64,000 nt of DNA from Pseudarthrobacter sulfonivorans. Its GTDB lineage: Bacteria > Actinomycetota > Actinomycetes > Actinomycetales > Micrococcaceae. Below, one piece after another: positions 25,351-33,824 of the stretch (its first letter is position 1; every line of letters starts with the position of its first letter). Under the pieces are notes generated by a model. It made no database searches, was not told the DNA's origin, and worked only from the letters and a program-made list of their open reading frames with translations. The stretch is from positions 41,339-105,338 of the forward strand of contig NZ_JACXBW010000016.1 of NCBI RefSeq assembly GCF_014712225.1, given 5' to 3'. Position numbers and translations under genes: made by a program.

Positions 25351-26265
25351 TCAGCCTTCCAGGATCTGCCTGATCCCGAACTCTCCCACGGCGAACATCC
25401 GCGGATTATCGTCGGAGTTGCTCAGCATCGCCGTGGACAGGACGAGAGCCCAGCCCCGGGCCCTCGCCCAGGTGTCCCCGTCCACTGCGCGGCCAAAGGC
25501 ATCCGTGAAGCGGTGTCGGGCGCCGGCGCCGAACATCAGCCACCCCACCGCAAGATCGACAGCCGGGTCCCCCGCCCCCACGTCACCGAAATCGATGACA
25601 CCGGCCAGCGAGCCGTCCTCCGCCAGCAGGATATTGCCCGGGTGAAGGTCCCCGTGGAGCATCACCGCGGGACCATCCCAGGCATTGGCGGCACGGGCCT
25701 GCGTCCATATGGCACTCAGGGCTGCCGCCTGCGGGTAGCGTTCGCGGTCCCCGAGCCGTTCCATCACCGCGGCATGACGGTCCGCCAAGGGCACGCCGCG
25801 GAAAGGGTTAACCGGAACGCCGGAGGCGGCGGGCACGTGGAGGGACAGGAGGAACTCGGCCAGGCCCTCAGCGGCAGGTCTGCGCTCTGCTGATCCCACG
25901 TCGGCCGCTGCGGCTCCGGGGACCCACCGCACGATGCTCCACGGCCAGGGAAAATCCGGCGTCGGCCGGCCGGCATGGACGGGGACAGGAACCGCAACCG
26001 GGGAACGGCTGGCAATGTCGGGAAGGTAGCGCTGCTCATGCAGAATCAGCGGCACGGCCTCCGCCCTGCGCGGCAGCCGGACGGCCAAGTCGTCACCCAG
26101 CCGGAAGGTCGCGTTGTCCCAGCCAGTTGCAACCCGCACTAAAGGACGATCGCCGAGGTCGGGCCGCTGGTCCCGGACGAGGCAACGGACGACAGCGTCA
26201 CTCACGTCCAACGTGGCTGGTGGCATTCCCGCCATCCGGAGATCCGCCTCCCTTGTGTCTGCCAT
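25351..26265 (-). CDS. Aminoglycoside phosphotransferase (APH)-family kinase
   Basis: A 304-residue kinase-fold protein. VRVATGWDNATFRLGDDLAVRLPRR (nucleotide-binding lobe) lies at about 42-66, the catalytic Brenner motif HGDLHPGNIL at about 204-213, and the metal motif VIDFGDVGAGDPAVDLA at about 222-238. All catalytic residues are present. Family members phosphorylate aminoglycosides, macrolides, homoserine or other alcohols; substrate cannot be told. Its 5' end and upstream region are duplicated in decayed form at 55510-55745. Confidence 0.88.
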   Translation of the reverse strand: MADTREADLRMAGMPPATLDVSDAVVRCLVRDQRPDLGDRPLVRVATGWDNATFRLGDDLAVRLPRRAEAVPLILHEQRYLPDIASRSPVAVPVPVHAGRPTPDFPWPWSIVRWVPGAAAADVGSAERRPAAEGLAEFLLSLHVPAASGVPVNPFRGVPLADRHAAVMERLGDRERYPQAAALSAIWTQARAANAWDGPAVMLHGDLHPGNILLAEDGSLAGVIDFGDVGAGDPAVDLAVGWLMFGAGARHRFTDAFGRAVDGDTWARARGWALVLSTAMLSNSDDNPRMFAVGEFGIRQILEG

Positions 26266-26325
26266 GCAATCCGGCCCGTTCCCTCCGAATATAGTTCAGG
26301 TCCCCGCGTGCAGAGGAGCAGGCGC

Positions 26326-26352
26326 ACGACGGCGGGACTTCCCCGCCGTCGT
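26326..26352. repeat. Palindromic intergenic repeat, copy 7
   Basis: Perfect 11-bp arms ACGACGGCGGG (26326-26336) and CCCGCCGTCGT (26342-26352). It follows the SDR tail remnant at 26392-26444 in the minus-strand direction, as copy 8 follows the other remnant. Confidence 0.75.
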
Positions 26353-26391
26353 CCGCGTGCCATTGGCAACTTCCCCCCACGACGCCGCTCA

Positions 26392-26444
26392 CTACAGCGC
26401 CGACCAGCCGCCGTCGGACGCAAGAAGGGCGCCGTTGACGGTGG
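26392..26444 (-). pseudogene. C-terminal tail of a short-chain dehydrogenase (remnant A)
   Basis: The minus strand reads TVNGALLASDGGWSAL then stop (26392-26394 = TAG), the classical SDR C-terminus. No upstream SDR sequence survives because the MFS transporter's stop lies only 12 bp away. The first 30 bp (26392-26421) are identical to remnant B at 28087-28116. Confidence 0.7.
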
Positions 26445-26456
26445 TGTGGTGGGCCG

Positions 26457-27794
26457 TCAGGCGTTCGACTCAAGCAGGAGGTTGCGTGCTCTGGCTTCCG
26501 GCAGGACCGCTGCCGAGACGATGGACACGATTGCCAGCAACGCCATGTACGCTCCCACAGCCCAGAGGTTGCCGAAAGCTCCTACGAGCATGGCGCAAAC
26601 TAATGGCGCAACGCCGCCGGAGGTCAGGGCACCCAGTTCCTTTGATGACGTCACCGCCGCCAGCCTGGCCCGGGATCCGAACATCTCCACCATGTATGCC
26701 GACTGAACCGAGTACATTCCCATGACACCAACGCTGTACGCCAAGACGAAGGCCAGCAACACCCAGAGGGTCTCACCGGTCTGGATCATCCAGACCGTGG
26801 GGAATGCCACGGCGAGCTGAAAGACGCTCAGTGAGATGTACATGCGGCGGCGGCCCAACCGATCGGACAACCAACCGGCCAGGGGTGCGGTCGCGAAGCC
26901 GACAACGGCGGACACCACGATAGCCAGTGATCCGAGCCCGGGATTGTCTTTTGCGAGGGTCACCAACTGACCCACGAAGAAGGCCAGGAAGATCGTGGAG
27001 ATCCCGTTTTCGCCCCAGCGCAAGCCCACGCACGCGAGCATTTTGCCGCGGCTCGTCTTCAGCAACCGGCGGTAGATATCGATGATTCCCAGCTCGGCGG
27101 CATCTTCCTCACGGACCTCGAACGTGGGACTTTCCGCGACTGACCGACGCATCCACAGTCCGACGACGGCGATGATGACGCTGATCAAAAAGGGAATGCG
27201 CCAGCCCCAGGCGAGCAGTTGTTCCTTTGGCAGGGCAGAGACGGCCAGCCAGACTGCCGATGCCAGGAGGGTCCCGGCGTTGGTTCCGATGCCCATCAGG
27301 GATCCAACAAGCCCGCGTCGGGCAGGATGTGCGGATTCAACCAGGAGAGTGGAACTTGACGCTAGCTCGGCTCCCGCGCCGAGCCCTTGGATAATCCGCA
27401 GCAACACGAGCAGTATCGGGGCCAGGATCCCTACTTGATCGTAGGTGGGCAGCACACCGATAAGCGTGGTCGCCGCACCCATGAGCACCACCGTCCAGAC
27501 CAGGATGGCTTTGCGTCCGATCCGGTCGCCGACCGCACCGAGGACAATGCCGCCGACCGGGCGGGCGAAATAGCCAACGGCGAAGGTAGCCAAACTCGCG
27601 ACCAGGCCTACGGCGGGCGTGATGTCGGAAAAGAAAACTTGCTTAAAGACGGTGGCGGCAGCCAGCCCGTAGATCGCGAAATCGTAAAACTCCAGCGCCG
27701 TGCCCAGGGTACCTGAGAACGCGGTCTTGAATGTGGTCCGCCGGGATGGCGCTGCCGGGTTCGGCTGGCCTTCCAAGGTGGTCGAAATAGTCAT
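26457..27794 (-). CDS. MHS-family MFS transporter (metabolite:H+ symporter)
   Basis: A 445-residue, 12-helix transporter. Motifs typical of the metabolite:H+ symporter group: FSGTLGTALEFYDFAIYG (split: ALEFYDFAIYG) in helix 1, FARPVGGIVLGAVGDRIGRK in loop 2-3, and WLSDRLGRRR in loop 8-9. Relatives carry dicarboxylates, shikimate, benzoates or betaines. It stands alone, flanked by two SDR tail remnants, with an operator-like pair of sites upstream (27925-27980). The substrate is unknown. Confidence 0.9.
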   Translation of the reverse strand: MTISTTLEGQPNPAAPSRRTTFKTAFSGTLGTALEFYDFAIYGLAAATVFKQVFFSDITPAVGLVASLATFAVGYFARPVGGIVLGAVGDRIGRKAILVWTVVLMGAATTLIGVLPTYDQVGILAPILLVLLRIIQGLGAGAELASSSTLLVESAHPARRGLVGSLMGIGTNAGTLLASAVWLAVSALPKEQLLAWGWRIPFLISVIIAVVGLWMRRSVAESPTFEVREEDAAELGIIDIYRRLLKTSRGKMLACVGLRWGENGISTIFLAFFVGQLVTLAKDNPGLGSLAIVVSAVVGFATAPLAGWLSDRLGRRRMYISLSVFQLAVAFPTVWMIQTGETLWVLLAFVLAYSVGVMGMYSVQSAYMVEMFGSRARLAAVTSSKELGALTSGGVAPLVCAMLVGAFGNLWAVGAYMALLAIVSIVSAAVLPEARARNLLLESNA

Positions 27795-27924
27795 GACGTC
27801 CTTGTCGTACGTAGATGCGTATTTTGATTGATCAGTGGCCCATGGCTAAAAGCGCTCTTAGGGAGTTCCACCGAGGCCGGACGCGACGACGGCCGCACAG
27901 ACCGAATGTGATCCGCCTCGCATT

Positions 27925-27980
27925 TTGGAACGCTCCAAAGCTAGAACACACCGGAACGGTATGTCAATGGAGCGTTCCAA
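27925..27980. promoter_or_regulatory. Paired operator-like inverted repeats upstream of MHS transporter
   Basis: TTGGAACGCTCCAA (27925-27938) and ATGGAGCGTTCCAA (27967-27980) are each near-palindromic (GGAACGCTCC / GGAGCGTTCC) and inverted to each other, 42 bp apart. They lie 130-185 bp before the transporter start. GGAnCGnTCC-type sites suit a LacI- or IclR-like dimer, but no regulator gene is adjacent. Confidence 0.55.
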
Positions 27981-28024
27981 ATATGTCGTGCGGGCGCAGT
28001 CGCCTCACTCCGCGCACAAAAAAC

Positions 28025-28054
28025 GGGCGACGGCGGGTCCTCCCGCCGTCGCCC
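28025..28054. repeat. Palindromic intergenic repeat, copy 8
   Basis: Perfect 13-bp arms GGGCGACGGCGGG (28025-28037) and CCCGCCGTCGCCC (28042-28054), loop TCCT. It follows SDR remnant B in the minus direction. Confidence 0.75.
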
Positions 28055-28086
28055 GCCTACCTTTGACGCCCCTTTGGTGCCGCCCG

Positions 28087-28240
28087 CTACAGCGCCGACC
28101 AGCCGCCGTCGGACGCGCGAATGGCACCGTTCACGTTGGGTGCCGTTGCCGCTGAGCAGGAACGTGATGGAGGCGGCCAGCTGCGCCGCGGTGGCGGGCG
28201 CGGGGATGTTTGCGTCAGCGGCTGCCCTCCCCGCAGAACC
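28087..28240 (-). pseudogene. C-terminal part of a short-chain dehydrogenase, frameshifted (remnant B)
   Basis: The minus strand reads NIPAPATAAQLAASITFLLS then GNGT, and after a one-base shift near 28137 continues NVNGAIRASDGGWSAL and stops (TAG at 28087-28089). The order is the usual SDR C-terminal region (E/D-rich helix, FL.S, NVNGA, DGGWS). The rest of the gene, about 80 percent, is missing. Confidence 0.75.
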
Positions 28241-28245
28241 TGAGG

Positions 28246-28491
28246 TCAGGTCGACGCGTCCCTTTCGATTTCTTCAGCGAGGTCATCCACCTCTTCGGGC
28301 GGCAGCTCGATGCCCGCCTTCCCAAAGCGTTCCTCGAGAACGTGGCTTACGTCATCCTGGACGTGGCCCAGGCGGATCTCATGACGGATGTCTTCGGCAA
28401 TGCTCTCGGGGGTCTCGGCATGGTCGACCTCCCCGACGCCATCGTCGTCGTCAAGAGGGGCGCCAGCCGTATCAGCTCCGGATTCACTCAT
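28246..28491 (-). CDS. Small acidic hypothetical protein
   Basis: An 81-residue acidic protein (MSESGADTAGAPLDDDDGVG...IELPPEEVDDLAEEIERDAST), no membrane segment. Composition and helical pattern resemble small conserved actinobacterial proteins, but I cannot name a family. Its stop lies only a few bases from the SDR remnant. Confidence 0.6.
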   Translation of the reverse strand: MSESGADTAGAPLDDDDGVGEVDHAETPESIAEDIRHEIRLGHVQDDVSHVLEERFGKAGIELPPEEVDDLAEEIERDAST

Positions 28492-28697
28492 AACTCATGG
28501 TGGCCGGTCGGCATGGAGCCGTCAATGACTCGAAAACGAGGAGCAGATCGTCATGGATGGCGCCGCGGCCGAGATCCTTTCCTCACCACCGAACTCCGGA
28601 ACGCAGGGGATTCCTGACCAAGGTCCTCCAGCGGTGCACGACGGGGGTCGCAGCCCGGCCGCGAACGTCGGGTGACTTCGACCAGACTCGCTGTTGA
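28492..28697. other. No recognisable gene
   Basis: Open frames on the plus strand here have codon use and composition (Arg/Pro/Ser-rich) typical of random frames. The region precedes the cupin remnant and may hold its lost 5' part, but no homology is visible. Confidence 0.4.
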
Positions 28698-28939
28698 CCC
28701 GGCGCCGTCACGCGCATCCTGAAGTTCGAGCCCGGAACGGACACGTCCCCCGTCGGTGTGCTCACACATGACTTCTGGGAAGAAATCTCATTGAGGGTTC
28801 CGTGACCGATCAGCGGCTGCACCGAACGTTCAGTGCAGGCGATTGGGCCGTGCGGCCTCCGGGCATGGAACACGGACCGCGGGTCTCCGAGCACGGTGCC
28901 AGGATGTTCGAAGTGCGGTGTTACCAGAACCGCGGTTAG
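28698..28939 (+). pseudogene. Cupin-domain protein remnant, frameshifted
   Basis: One frame gives PGAVTRILKFEPGTDTSPVG then VLTHDFWEEI up to about 28785; after a one-base deletion another frame gives IEGSVTD, FSAGDWAVRPPGMEHGP and MFEVRCYQNRG to a TAG at 28937. Together they form the two cupin motifs (G..T..HDFWEE and PPG.EHGP). An in-frame TGA precedes the first part, so the N-terminus is also lost. Confidence 0.75.
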
Positions 28940-28940
28940 C

Positions 28941-28970
28941 GGACGACGACGGGACTTCCCGCCGTCGTCC
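28941..28970. terminator. Palindromic intergenic repeat, copy 9
   Basis: GGACGACGACGGGA (28941-28954) and TCCCGCCGTCGTCC (28957-28970) pair at 13 of 14 positions, directly after the cupin remnant's stop. Confidence 0.75.
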
Positions 28971-29006
28971 GGGTTCCGAAAGCCGCGGGCCTGAGACAAT
29001 GGCCCA

Positions 29007-30881
29007 ATGGAAATCGCACTGGGACTTCTGGTTCTCGTCGCGGTGGTCTGCGCGGGAAGCGCCTTGGGCCGGAAGCTCAACATTTCGGTTCCGCTGGTGC
29101 TGGTGCTCGCCGGCGTCGCCGGTTCCTTCCTCCCGTTCGTTCCGCACATTGAGCTGAACCCGGAGTTGGTCCTCGTGGGCCTGTTGCCGCCCCTGCTTTA
29201 TGCGGCGGCACTGCGGACCTCCCTGTTCGACTTTGGCTCCAACCGCCGCTCCATCGGCCTGCTTTCCGTGGGCTACGTCATTTTCGGCACCGTGACCGTG
29301 GGCTTTGTGGTCTGGTGGCTGTTCCCGGAGGTCCCGCTGGCCGCCGCGTTCGCCCTCGGTGCCGTCGTGGCACCGCCGGATGCTGTGGCGGCGACGTCCA
29401 TCGCGCGCAAGGTGGGGATGCCGCGCAGGATCGTCACCATCCTTGAAGGTGAATCCCTGGTCAACGATGCCACCGCACTGATCTGCCTCCGGGCTGCAAT
29501 CGCCGCCATCTCGGGGTCGGTGTCCGCAGCAGGGATCGCCGGGGACTTCCTGCTCGCGGTGGGCGGCGGGCTGGTGGTGGGCATGGCTGCGGCCTACGTG
29601 CTGACCTCACTTCGCAAACGGATCCGGAACGTTGCGATCAACACCTCGACGTCGCTCGTGGCCCCTTTGGTGGCCTACTTGCCGGCGGAAGCGATCCACG
29701 CCTCAGGCGTGCTCGCCGTCGTCGTGACCGGACTGGTGATGGGCACCAAGGCGCCGTCCATGCCCAACGGGGCCGCGCGGCTGAGCCAGCGCAGCAATTG
29801 GAACACGGTCCAGTTCCTGCTGGAAAACTCCGTATTTCTCCTGATCGGGCTCCAGGTGCGGTCGATCGTCGAGGGCGTCCAGGACGACTCCCTCGGCGCA
29901 GGCCGGATCTGGGCCGGATGCGCCGTAATCCTGCTGGCGGTGCTCGTGCTGCGGCCGGTGTGGGTGTTCCCTGCGACGTACCTGCCCCGGCTGATTCCGG
30001 CGGTGCGGCGGAACGACCCGGCGCCGCCGTGGCAGTTTGCGGCGATCGTCTCCTGGGCCGGGATGCGGGGGGTGGTCACCCTGGCCGCGGTTCTGGTGCT
30101 GCCCGCGGATCTGGAACACCGTTCCGTGCTGATTCTCGCTGCCCTGGTGGTTGTGGGCGGCACGCTGACTTTGCAGGGGTTCACTCTTCCGGCCCTGGTC
30201 CGGGTCCTGCGGGTCAAGGGCCCGGACCAGCGCGAGGACGCACTGAACCAGGCTTCGCTGATGCAGCAGGCCACTGCAGCCGGCGTGGCCCGCCTGAAGG
30301 AACTGCGCACGGACGACGATCCGCCGGAGGTTGTGGCCATGCTGAAACGGCGCACGCAGGAGCGCGGGTTGGCTGCCTGGGAACGTCTGGGCCGGCCGTC
30401 CGCGGAGACGGCCACGCCCAGCGAGCGCTACGCCCGGCTGCGGCTTGCCATGCTGGAAGCGGAACGGGCCAAGGTCCTGGAACTGCGGCGCGGCGGCGAG
30501 TACGCACAGGAGGTCCTCAGCGAGGTTCTCGAGCGGCTGGACGTGGAGGAATCCATGCTGGACGTGTCGCTCGACGAGGTGGATACCTCCGGCGAGGGCG
30601 GCGGCGAAGGGATCGCGAGGCCGGGCGGGGTGTGCGGCCACCTCGAGTCGGCCCGCTCCCCGGAGGTGCCCCGCGATGCCTACTGCGCGGACTGCCGCCG
30701 GGAAGGCACGACGACGGTGCACCTGAGGATGTGCCTGCGGTGCGGCAAAGTGGGGTGCTGTGATTCCTCCCCCGGCACCCACGCGTCCAGGCACTTTGCA
30801 GCGACCGGGCACCCGGTCATGCGGAGCATCGAGCCGGGCGAAGACTGGCGCTGGTGCTACGAGGACGACCTGCTGGGGTGA
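29007..30881 (+). CDS. Na+/H+ antiporter (CPA1 type) with C-terminal UBP-type zinc finger
   Basis: A 624-residue protein. Residues 1-410 form a 12-13 helix CPA1 sodium/proton exchanger with PPDAVAATSIARKVG (about 118-132), ESLVNDATAL (about 150) and GMRGVVTLAA (about 355). A charged helical linker follows (about 410-540). The last about 75 residues are a UBP-type zinc finger: CGHLE, YCADCRREG, MCLRCGKVGCCDSS, GTHASRHFAATGHP. Zinc ligands all look present. In eukaryotes this finger binds free ubiquitin C-termini; the bacterial role is unknown, perhaps sensing or protein interaction. Confidence 0.9.
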   Translation: MEIALGLLVLVAVVCAGSALGRKLNISVPLVLVLAGVAGSFLPFVPHIELNPELVLVGLLPPLLYAAALRTSLFDFGSNRRSIGLLSVGYVIFGTVTVGFVVWWLFPEVPLAAAFALGAVVAPPDAVAATSIARKVGMPRRIVTILEGESLVNDATALICLRAAIAAISGSVSAAGIAGDFLLAVGGGLVVGMAAAYVLTSLRKRIRNVAINTSTSLVAPLVAYLPAEAIHASGVLAVVVTGLVMGTKAPSMPNGAARLSQRSNWNTVQFLLENSVFLLIGLQVRSIVEGVQDDSLGAGRIWAGCAVILLAVLVLRPVWVFPATYLPRLIPAVRRNDPAPPWQFAAIVSWAGMRGVVTLAAVLVLPADLEHRSVLILAALVVVGGTLTLQGFTLPALVRVLRVKGPDQREDALNQASLMQQATAAGVARLKELRTDDDPPEVVAMLKRRTQERGLAAWERLGRPSAETATPSERYARLRLAMLEAERAKVLELRRGGEYAQEVLSEVLERLDVEESMLDVSLDEVDTSGEGGGEGIARPGGVCGHLESARSPEVPRDAYCADCRREGTTTVHLRMCLRCGKVGCCDSSPGTHASRHFAATGHPVMRSIEPGEDWRWCYEDDLLG

Positions 30882-30885
30882 GTGC

Positions 30886-32070
30886 CTAATCGTCCAGCCG
30901 CACACCGCGGAGCAGCAGGAGCGTCCCGCCCACCACCACTGCTGACGCCAGGAAAACTCCTCCTGCGCCAAGCCCGGCCGCCACCACGCCGATGGCGCTG
31001 GGCAGCACCACCTGGCCCACCCTGTTGCCGGCCAACCGCAGGGCAAGAGCCCGGCCGCGTTGGCCCGCCGGGGCCTGCGCTGAAAGCCAGGACATCGTGA
31101 GGGGCTGGCCGATGCCGAGCCCCAGACCCAGTACCGCCATGACCGCAAACAGCAGCCACGCCGGCATGGGAATTGCGGCCGCGCAAAGGGCGGCTGTGGA
31201 CAGCGCAAGGCTGAACACCATCAGCCGCATGCGCCCCAGCTTCCGGGACATCTGCCCCAACCCGAGCCGGGAAACCATGGAGAACACGGCCCGGGTGGTG
31301 AGCATCAGGCCCACCGTTGCCGCAGTGAGCCCGCGCTCGGCGCCGAGCGCGGGGAGGTAGACCATGGTCAGGTCCACCACGGCCAGGACGGTGGCACTGG
31401 CGGCCAGGGCGCGGGCAACACCGGGTGTCTTCAGCAGCCCAACAACACCGCCCTCGCCGCCACCACCGGCACCCACAACCGCTTTCCTTTTGCCGCCGCT
31501 GACTTTGGCCGACACGCCGAAAGTGGTCACGAAAAGCACCAGGCTCATGCAGGCGGAGAGAAAGAAGATCGCCTGAGTGTCGGGGCGGATCGAGGCGCCT
31601 CCCACCAGGGAAATCGCCAACGGCCCCAGGGCCTGCCCCAGCGATGCGGCGAATGTCAGGTAACCGAAGGCGGAGTCCATCCTGGAGGAGGCAGCGTTGT
31701 TGGCCACCACGGCCTGCTGCCCCACCACGCAGGCAAGTTGGCCGGCGCCGAGGAGGGCGGTTCCGATGACCAGGGTGACGATCGACGATCCCCACAGCAG
31801 CAGGAAGGCAGAGCAGGCAAGAACGACGGCGGATCCGATCGCCATCAGCCGGCGCTCACCCAGGCGGTCCACCAGTCCGCCCGTGGGGACGGCGAGCAAC
31901 AGCGGAAAGACGGCGTAGCTGGCGGCCAGGAGACCCAGTGCGAAACCCGGAACGTCCAGTTCCAGCGCCCGGTAGGTGGCGGCCGGCCGGACCAGGAAGG
32001 TCACAGCCTGGATCAGGGTGGAATGCAGGAGCAGTGCTGTGGCCGAGCGGCGTCCGAGTTCACCAATCAT
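30886..32070 (-). CDS. MFS transporter
   Basis: A 394-residue, 12-helix major facilitator protein with GGLVDRLGERR in loop 2-3 and a Gly-rich cytoplasmic central loop (SGGKRKAVVGAGGGGEGG, about 203-220). It is small-drug-exporter-like in length. Its start overlaps the stop of the GntR gene by 4 bp, so the two form a GntR-MFS operon on the minus strand. Substrate unknown. Confidence 0.87.
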   Translation of the reverse strand: MIGELGRRSATALLLHSTLIQAVTFLVRPAATYRALELDVPGFALGLLAASYAVFPLLLAVPTGGLVDRLGERRLMAIGSAVVLACSAFLLLWGSSIVTLVIGTALLGAGQLACVVGQQAVVANNAASSRMDSAFGYLTFAASLGQALGPLAISLVGGASIRPDTQAIFFLSACMSLVLFVTTFGVSAKVSGGKRKAVVGAGGGGEGGVVGLLKTPGVARALAASATVLAVVDLTMVYLPALGAERGLTAATVGLMLTTRAVFSMVSRLGLGQMSRKLGRMRLMVFSLALSTAALCAAAIPMPAWLLFAVMAVLGLGLGIGQPLTMSWLSAQAPAGQRGRALALRLAGNRVGQVVLPSAIGVVAAGLGAGGVFLASAVVVGGTLLLLRGVRLDD

Positions 32071-32732
32071 GTGATGACGAGGCTGCTGCCCGTGATGGCA
32101 CGCAGCGCCGCGTCCCGGGCTCCGATGACGTGCTCGAACGCGAGCTTGGCGGCTTTTTCAGGGTTGCCGCCGGCCACCGCGTCCACCAGGATCCGGTGCT
32201 GCGCCAGGGCCTGGTCCCGCCGTTCCTGCGTGCTGTTGGTGAAGTGGCGGTACCGCTCCATCTGGCTGGAGACCTGGTCATGGAATCGCCGGGCCCACGA
32301 ATTCCCCGCAATCTCGGCGATCTTGGCGTGCAGCGCCATGCCCTGCTTCATGGCTTCATCGGCAAACGTCACCATGGCGGCGTTGCGCTCAAGAATGCCG
32401 TTGAGGGCTTCGATGTCGGCCGCCGTCGCCTTTACGCACGCCAGCCGCGCCATGAGCGATTCCATCGCCGCGCGCACCTCGTACAGCTCGGAAATCACTG
32501 CCTCGTCCAGGACCGGCACCAGCACTCCGCCGGTAGGTTGCTGTTCGAGCAGGCTCTCCGAAATGAGCCGCCGGATGGCCTCCCGCAGCGGCGTCCGGCT
32601 TACCCGCAGCGCCTCAGCCATTGCCGGCTCGTAGATGCGCGCCCCTGGCTTCAGCTCAAGAGTAAGGATCTGCCGCTTAAGCTCCGCGTAGACAAGGTGT
32701 GCCCCGGTGTTCCGGGACGGTGAATCTGCCAT
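32067..32732 (-). CDS. GntR-family regulator (FCD/FadR subfamily)
   Basis: A 221-residue regulator. Winged helix at about 15-75 (YAELKRQILTLELKPGARI, then EPAMAEALRVSRTPLREAIRRL split: RVSRTPLREAIRRL is diagnostic), then an all-helical FCD ligand domain. The ATG at 32732 has GGAGGT 8 nt upstream; an earlier ATG at 32768 falls inside the operator and is rejected. A perfect inverted repeat lies just upstream. It probably controls the MFS gene in response to an organic acid. Confidence 0.9.
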   Translation of the reverse strand: MADSPSRNTGAHLVYAELKRQILTLELKPGARIYEPAMAEALRVSRTPLREAIRRLISESLLEQQPTGGVLVPVLDEAVISELYEVRAAMESLMARLACVKATAADIEALNGILERNAAMVTFADEAMKQGMALHAKIAEIAGNSWARRFHDQVSSQMERYRHFTNSTQERRDQALAQHRILVDAVAGGNPEKAAKLAFEHVIGARDAALRAITGSSLVIT

Positions 32733-32756
32733 GTGGTGACCTCCGCGCTTCATTAT

Positions 32757-32778
32757 ACTTGTATACATCTATACAAGT
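32757..32778. promoter_or_regulatory. GntR/FadR-type operator
   Basis: ACTTGTATA (32757-32765) and TATACAAGT (32770-32778) are perfect 9-bp arms with a 4-nt spacer, 25 bp upstream of the GntR start. The TTGTATAC-like core is typical of FCD-type GntR sites. Confidence 0.8.
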
Positions 32779-32818
32779 ACGCGCTTCCTGCACGGGAGGC
32801 TCTGTCAATGGGCGGCGG

Positions 32819-33244
32819 CTAACCTCCGGGCATTTGGATCACGCCGAGTTGCTGCATCAGACCGAGGTCGTCCCTGGCTGACCAGTGCTCCGCGATCTCT
32901 CCGTCGTGGATTCGGTGGATGGCCACGGCCGTCTCCCGCAGCTCGGCGCCTGTAGGCGGCAGCGGTCCGGGGAGTTCACCCACATGTCGGCCGGTGGCGG
33001 TCAGCCTGGTGACCACTTTGTCCCCTTCGGCCACCTGGTCATCGATCTGGTGAGTGCCCGGCGTCGCCGTCCAGAATATGCGGAAGGCCTGTTTCAGGCC
33101 TTCCCGTCCTGCCGGCAGCCCGGGGAATGGCGGATTGTGATCGAGGTAGTCTTCGGCGACCAGATCATCCATTGCATCGACGTCCCCGGCGTCGATTGCT
33201 GCGTAGAAGCGCCGCACGAGCGCTTTGTTATCGTCTGTTTCCAC
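32819..33244 (-). CDS. SnoaL-like ester cyclase family protein
   Basis: A 141-residue NTF2-fold protein: NKALVRRFYAAIDAGDVDAMDDLVAEDYLDHNPPFPG (split: DLVAEDYLDHNPP is the family block) and GELRET..IHRIHDGEIAEHWSARDDLGLMQQLG. The ending is characteristic of SnoaL-like polyketide-cyclase homologues. In most non-polyketide hosts these have unknown substrates. Stand-alone, no obvious operon. Confidence 0.82.
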   Translation of the reverse strand: METDDNKALVRRFYAAIDAGDVDAMDDLVAEDYLDHNPPFPGLPAGREGLKQAFRIFWTATPGTHQIDDQVAEGDKVVTRLTATGRHVGELPGPLPPTGAELRETAVAIHRIHDGEIAEHWSARDDLGLMQQLGVIQMPGG

Positions 33245-33412
33245 GGGTCGACCTTCCGTTTGTACACGGAGATCGCCTTCGGACCGGCTCAGCTGTGCGG
33301 GCAGTTCAAGTGTCCCGTGCGAGGCCAGTTTAAGCCCGCCGGGCCAGCCTTTATAGGTCCAGCAGGCCTAAGCTAATAGCAGTACGTCTCTTCCAGCGCC
33401 GGGGAGGTCATC

Positions 33413-33736
33413 ATGGATACGGAAACCGCCGAAGTGATCGGGCATGATGTCACCACCATTACCTGCGTCTGCGGCAACACCGTCAGCAAGGACGGGTTGA
33501 TTCAAGCCAACTCACAAGGCGTCCCCGTCCACCTCGGCGAAGACACTCCGGTACCCGCTGAGCTGGCGGCATGGCCTGCCGACGAGGATCTCTACACCCT
33601 GTGCCCTGCATGCGGCCGCGTGTACCGTGACGCGGTCATCGAAGAGACCGGGACCGCGCCGGTTGCTTTCCGTGTGGACGTCGCCGCCGGCCCCGTTGCC
33701 GAAGCGATCCGCGTCCACTGGAACCTCAGCACCTAG
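33413..33736 (+). CDS. Hypothetical protein with zinc-ribbon-like Cys pairs
   Basis: A 107-residue protein, ATG preceded by GGGGAGGT. Two Cys pairs, ITCVCGN at about 16-22 and LCPACGRVY at about 63-71, could bind zinc as a ribbon. The rest is mixed alpha/beta. I recognise no family. Confidence 0.65.
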   Translation: MDTETAEVIGHDVTTITCVCGNTVSKDGLIQANSQGVPVHLGEDTPVPAELAAWPADEDLYTLCPACGRVYRDAVIEETGTAPVAFRVDVAAGPVAEAIRVHWNLST

Positions 33737-33781
33737 GCCGTAGGCGCCGGACGATAATTACAGGCGCACCCGAGGACGGTG

Positions 33782-33815
33782 ACGGACGACGGCGGGACGC
33801 CCCGTCGTCGTCCGT
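33782..33815. terminator. Palindromic intergenic repeat, copy 10
   Basis: Arms 33782-33796 and 33801-33815 match at 14 of 15 positions, loop 4 nt. It separates two convergent genes. Confidence 0.75.
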
Positions 33816-33824
33816 TCTCAGCGG

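Noticed and set aside
25351..26265. Antibiotic-resistance gene
   Set aside because: The APH-like fold and motif are present, but nothing in sequence or context identifies an antibiotic substrate.
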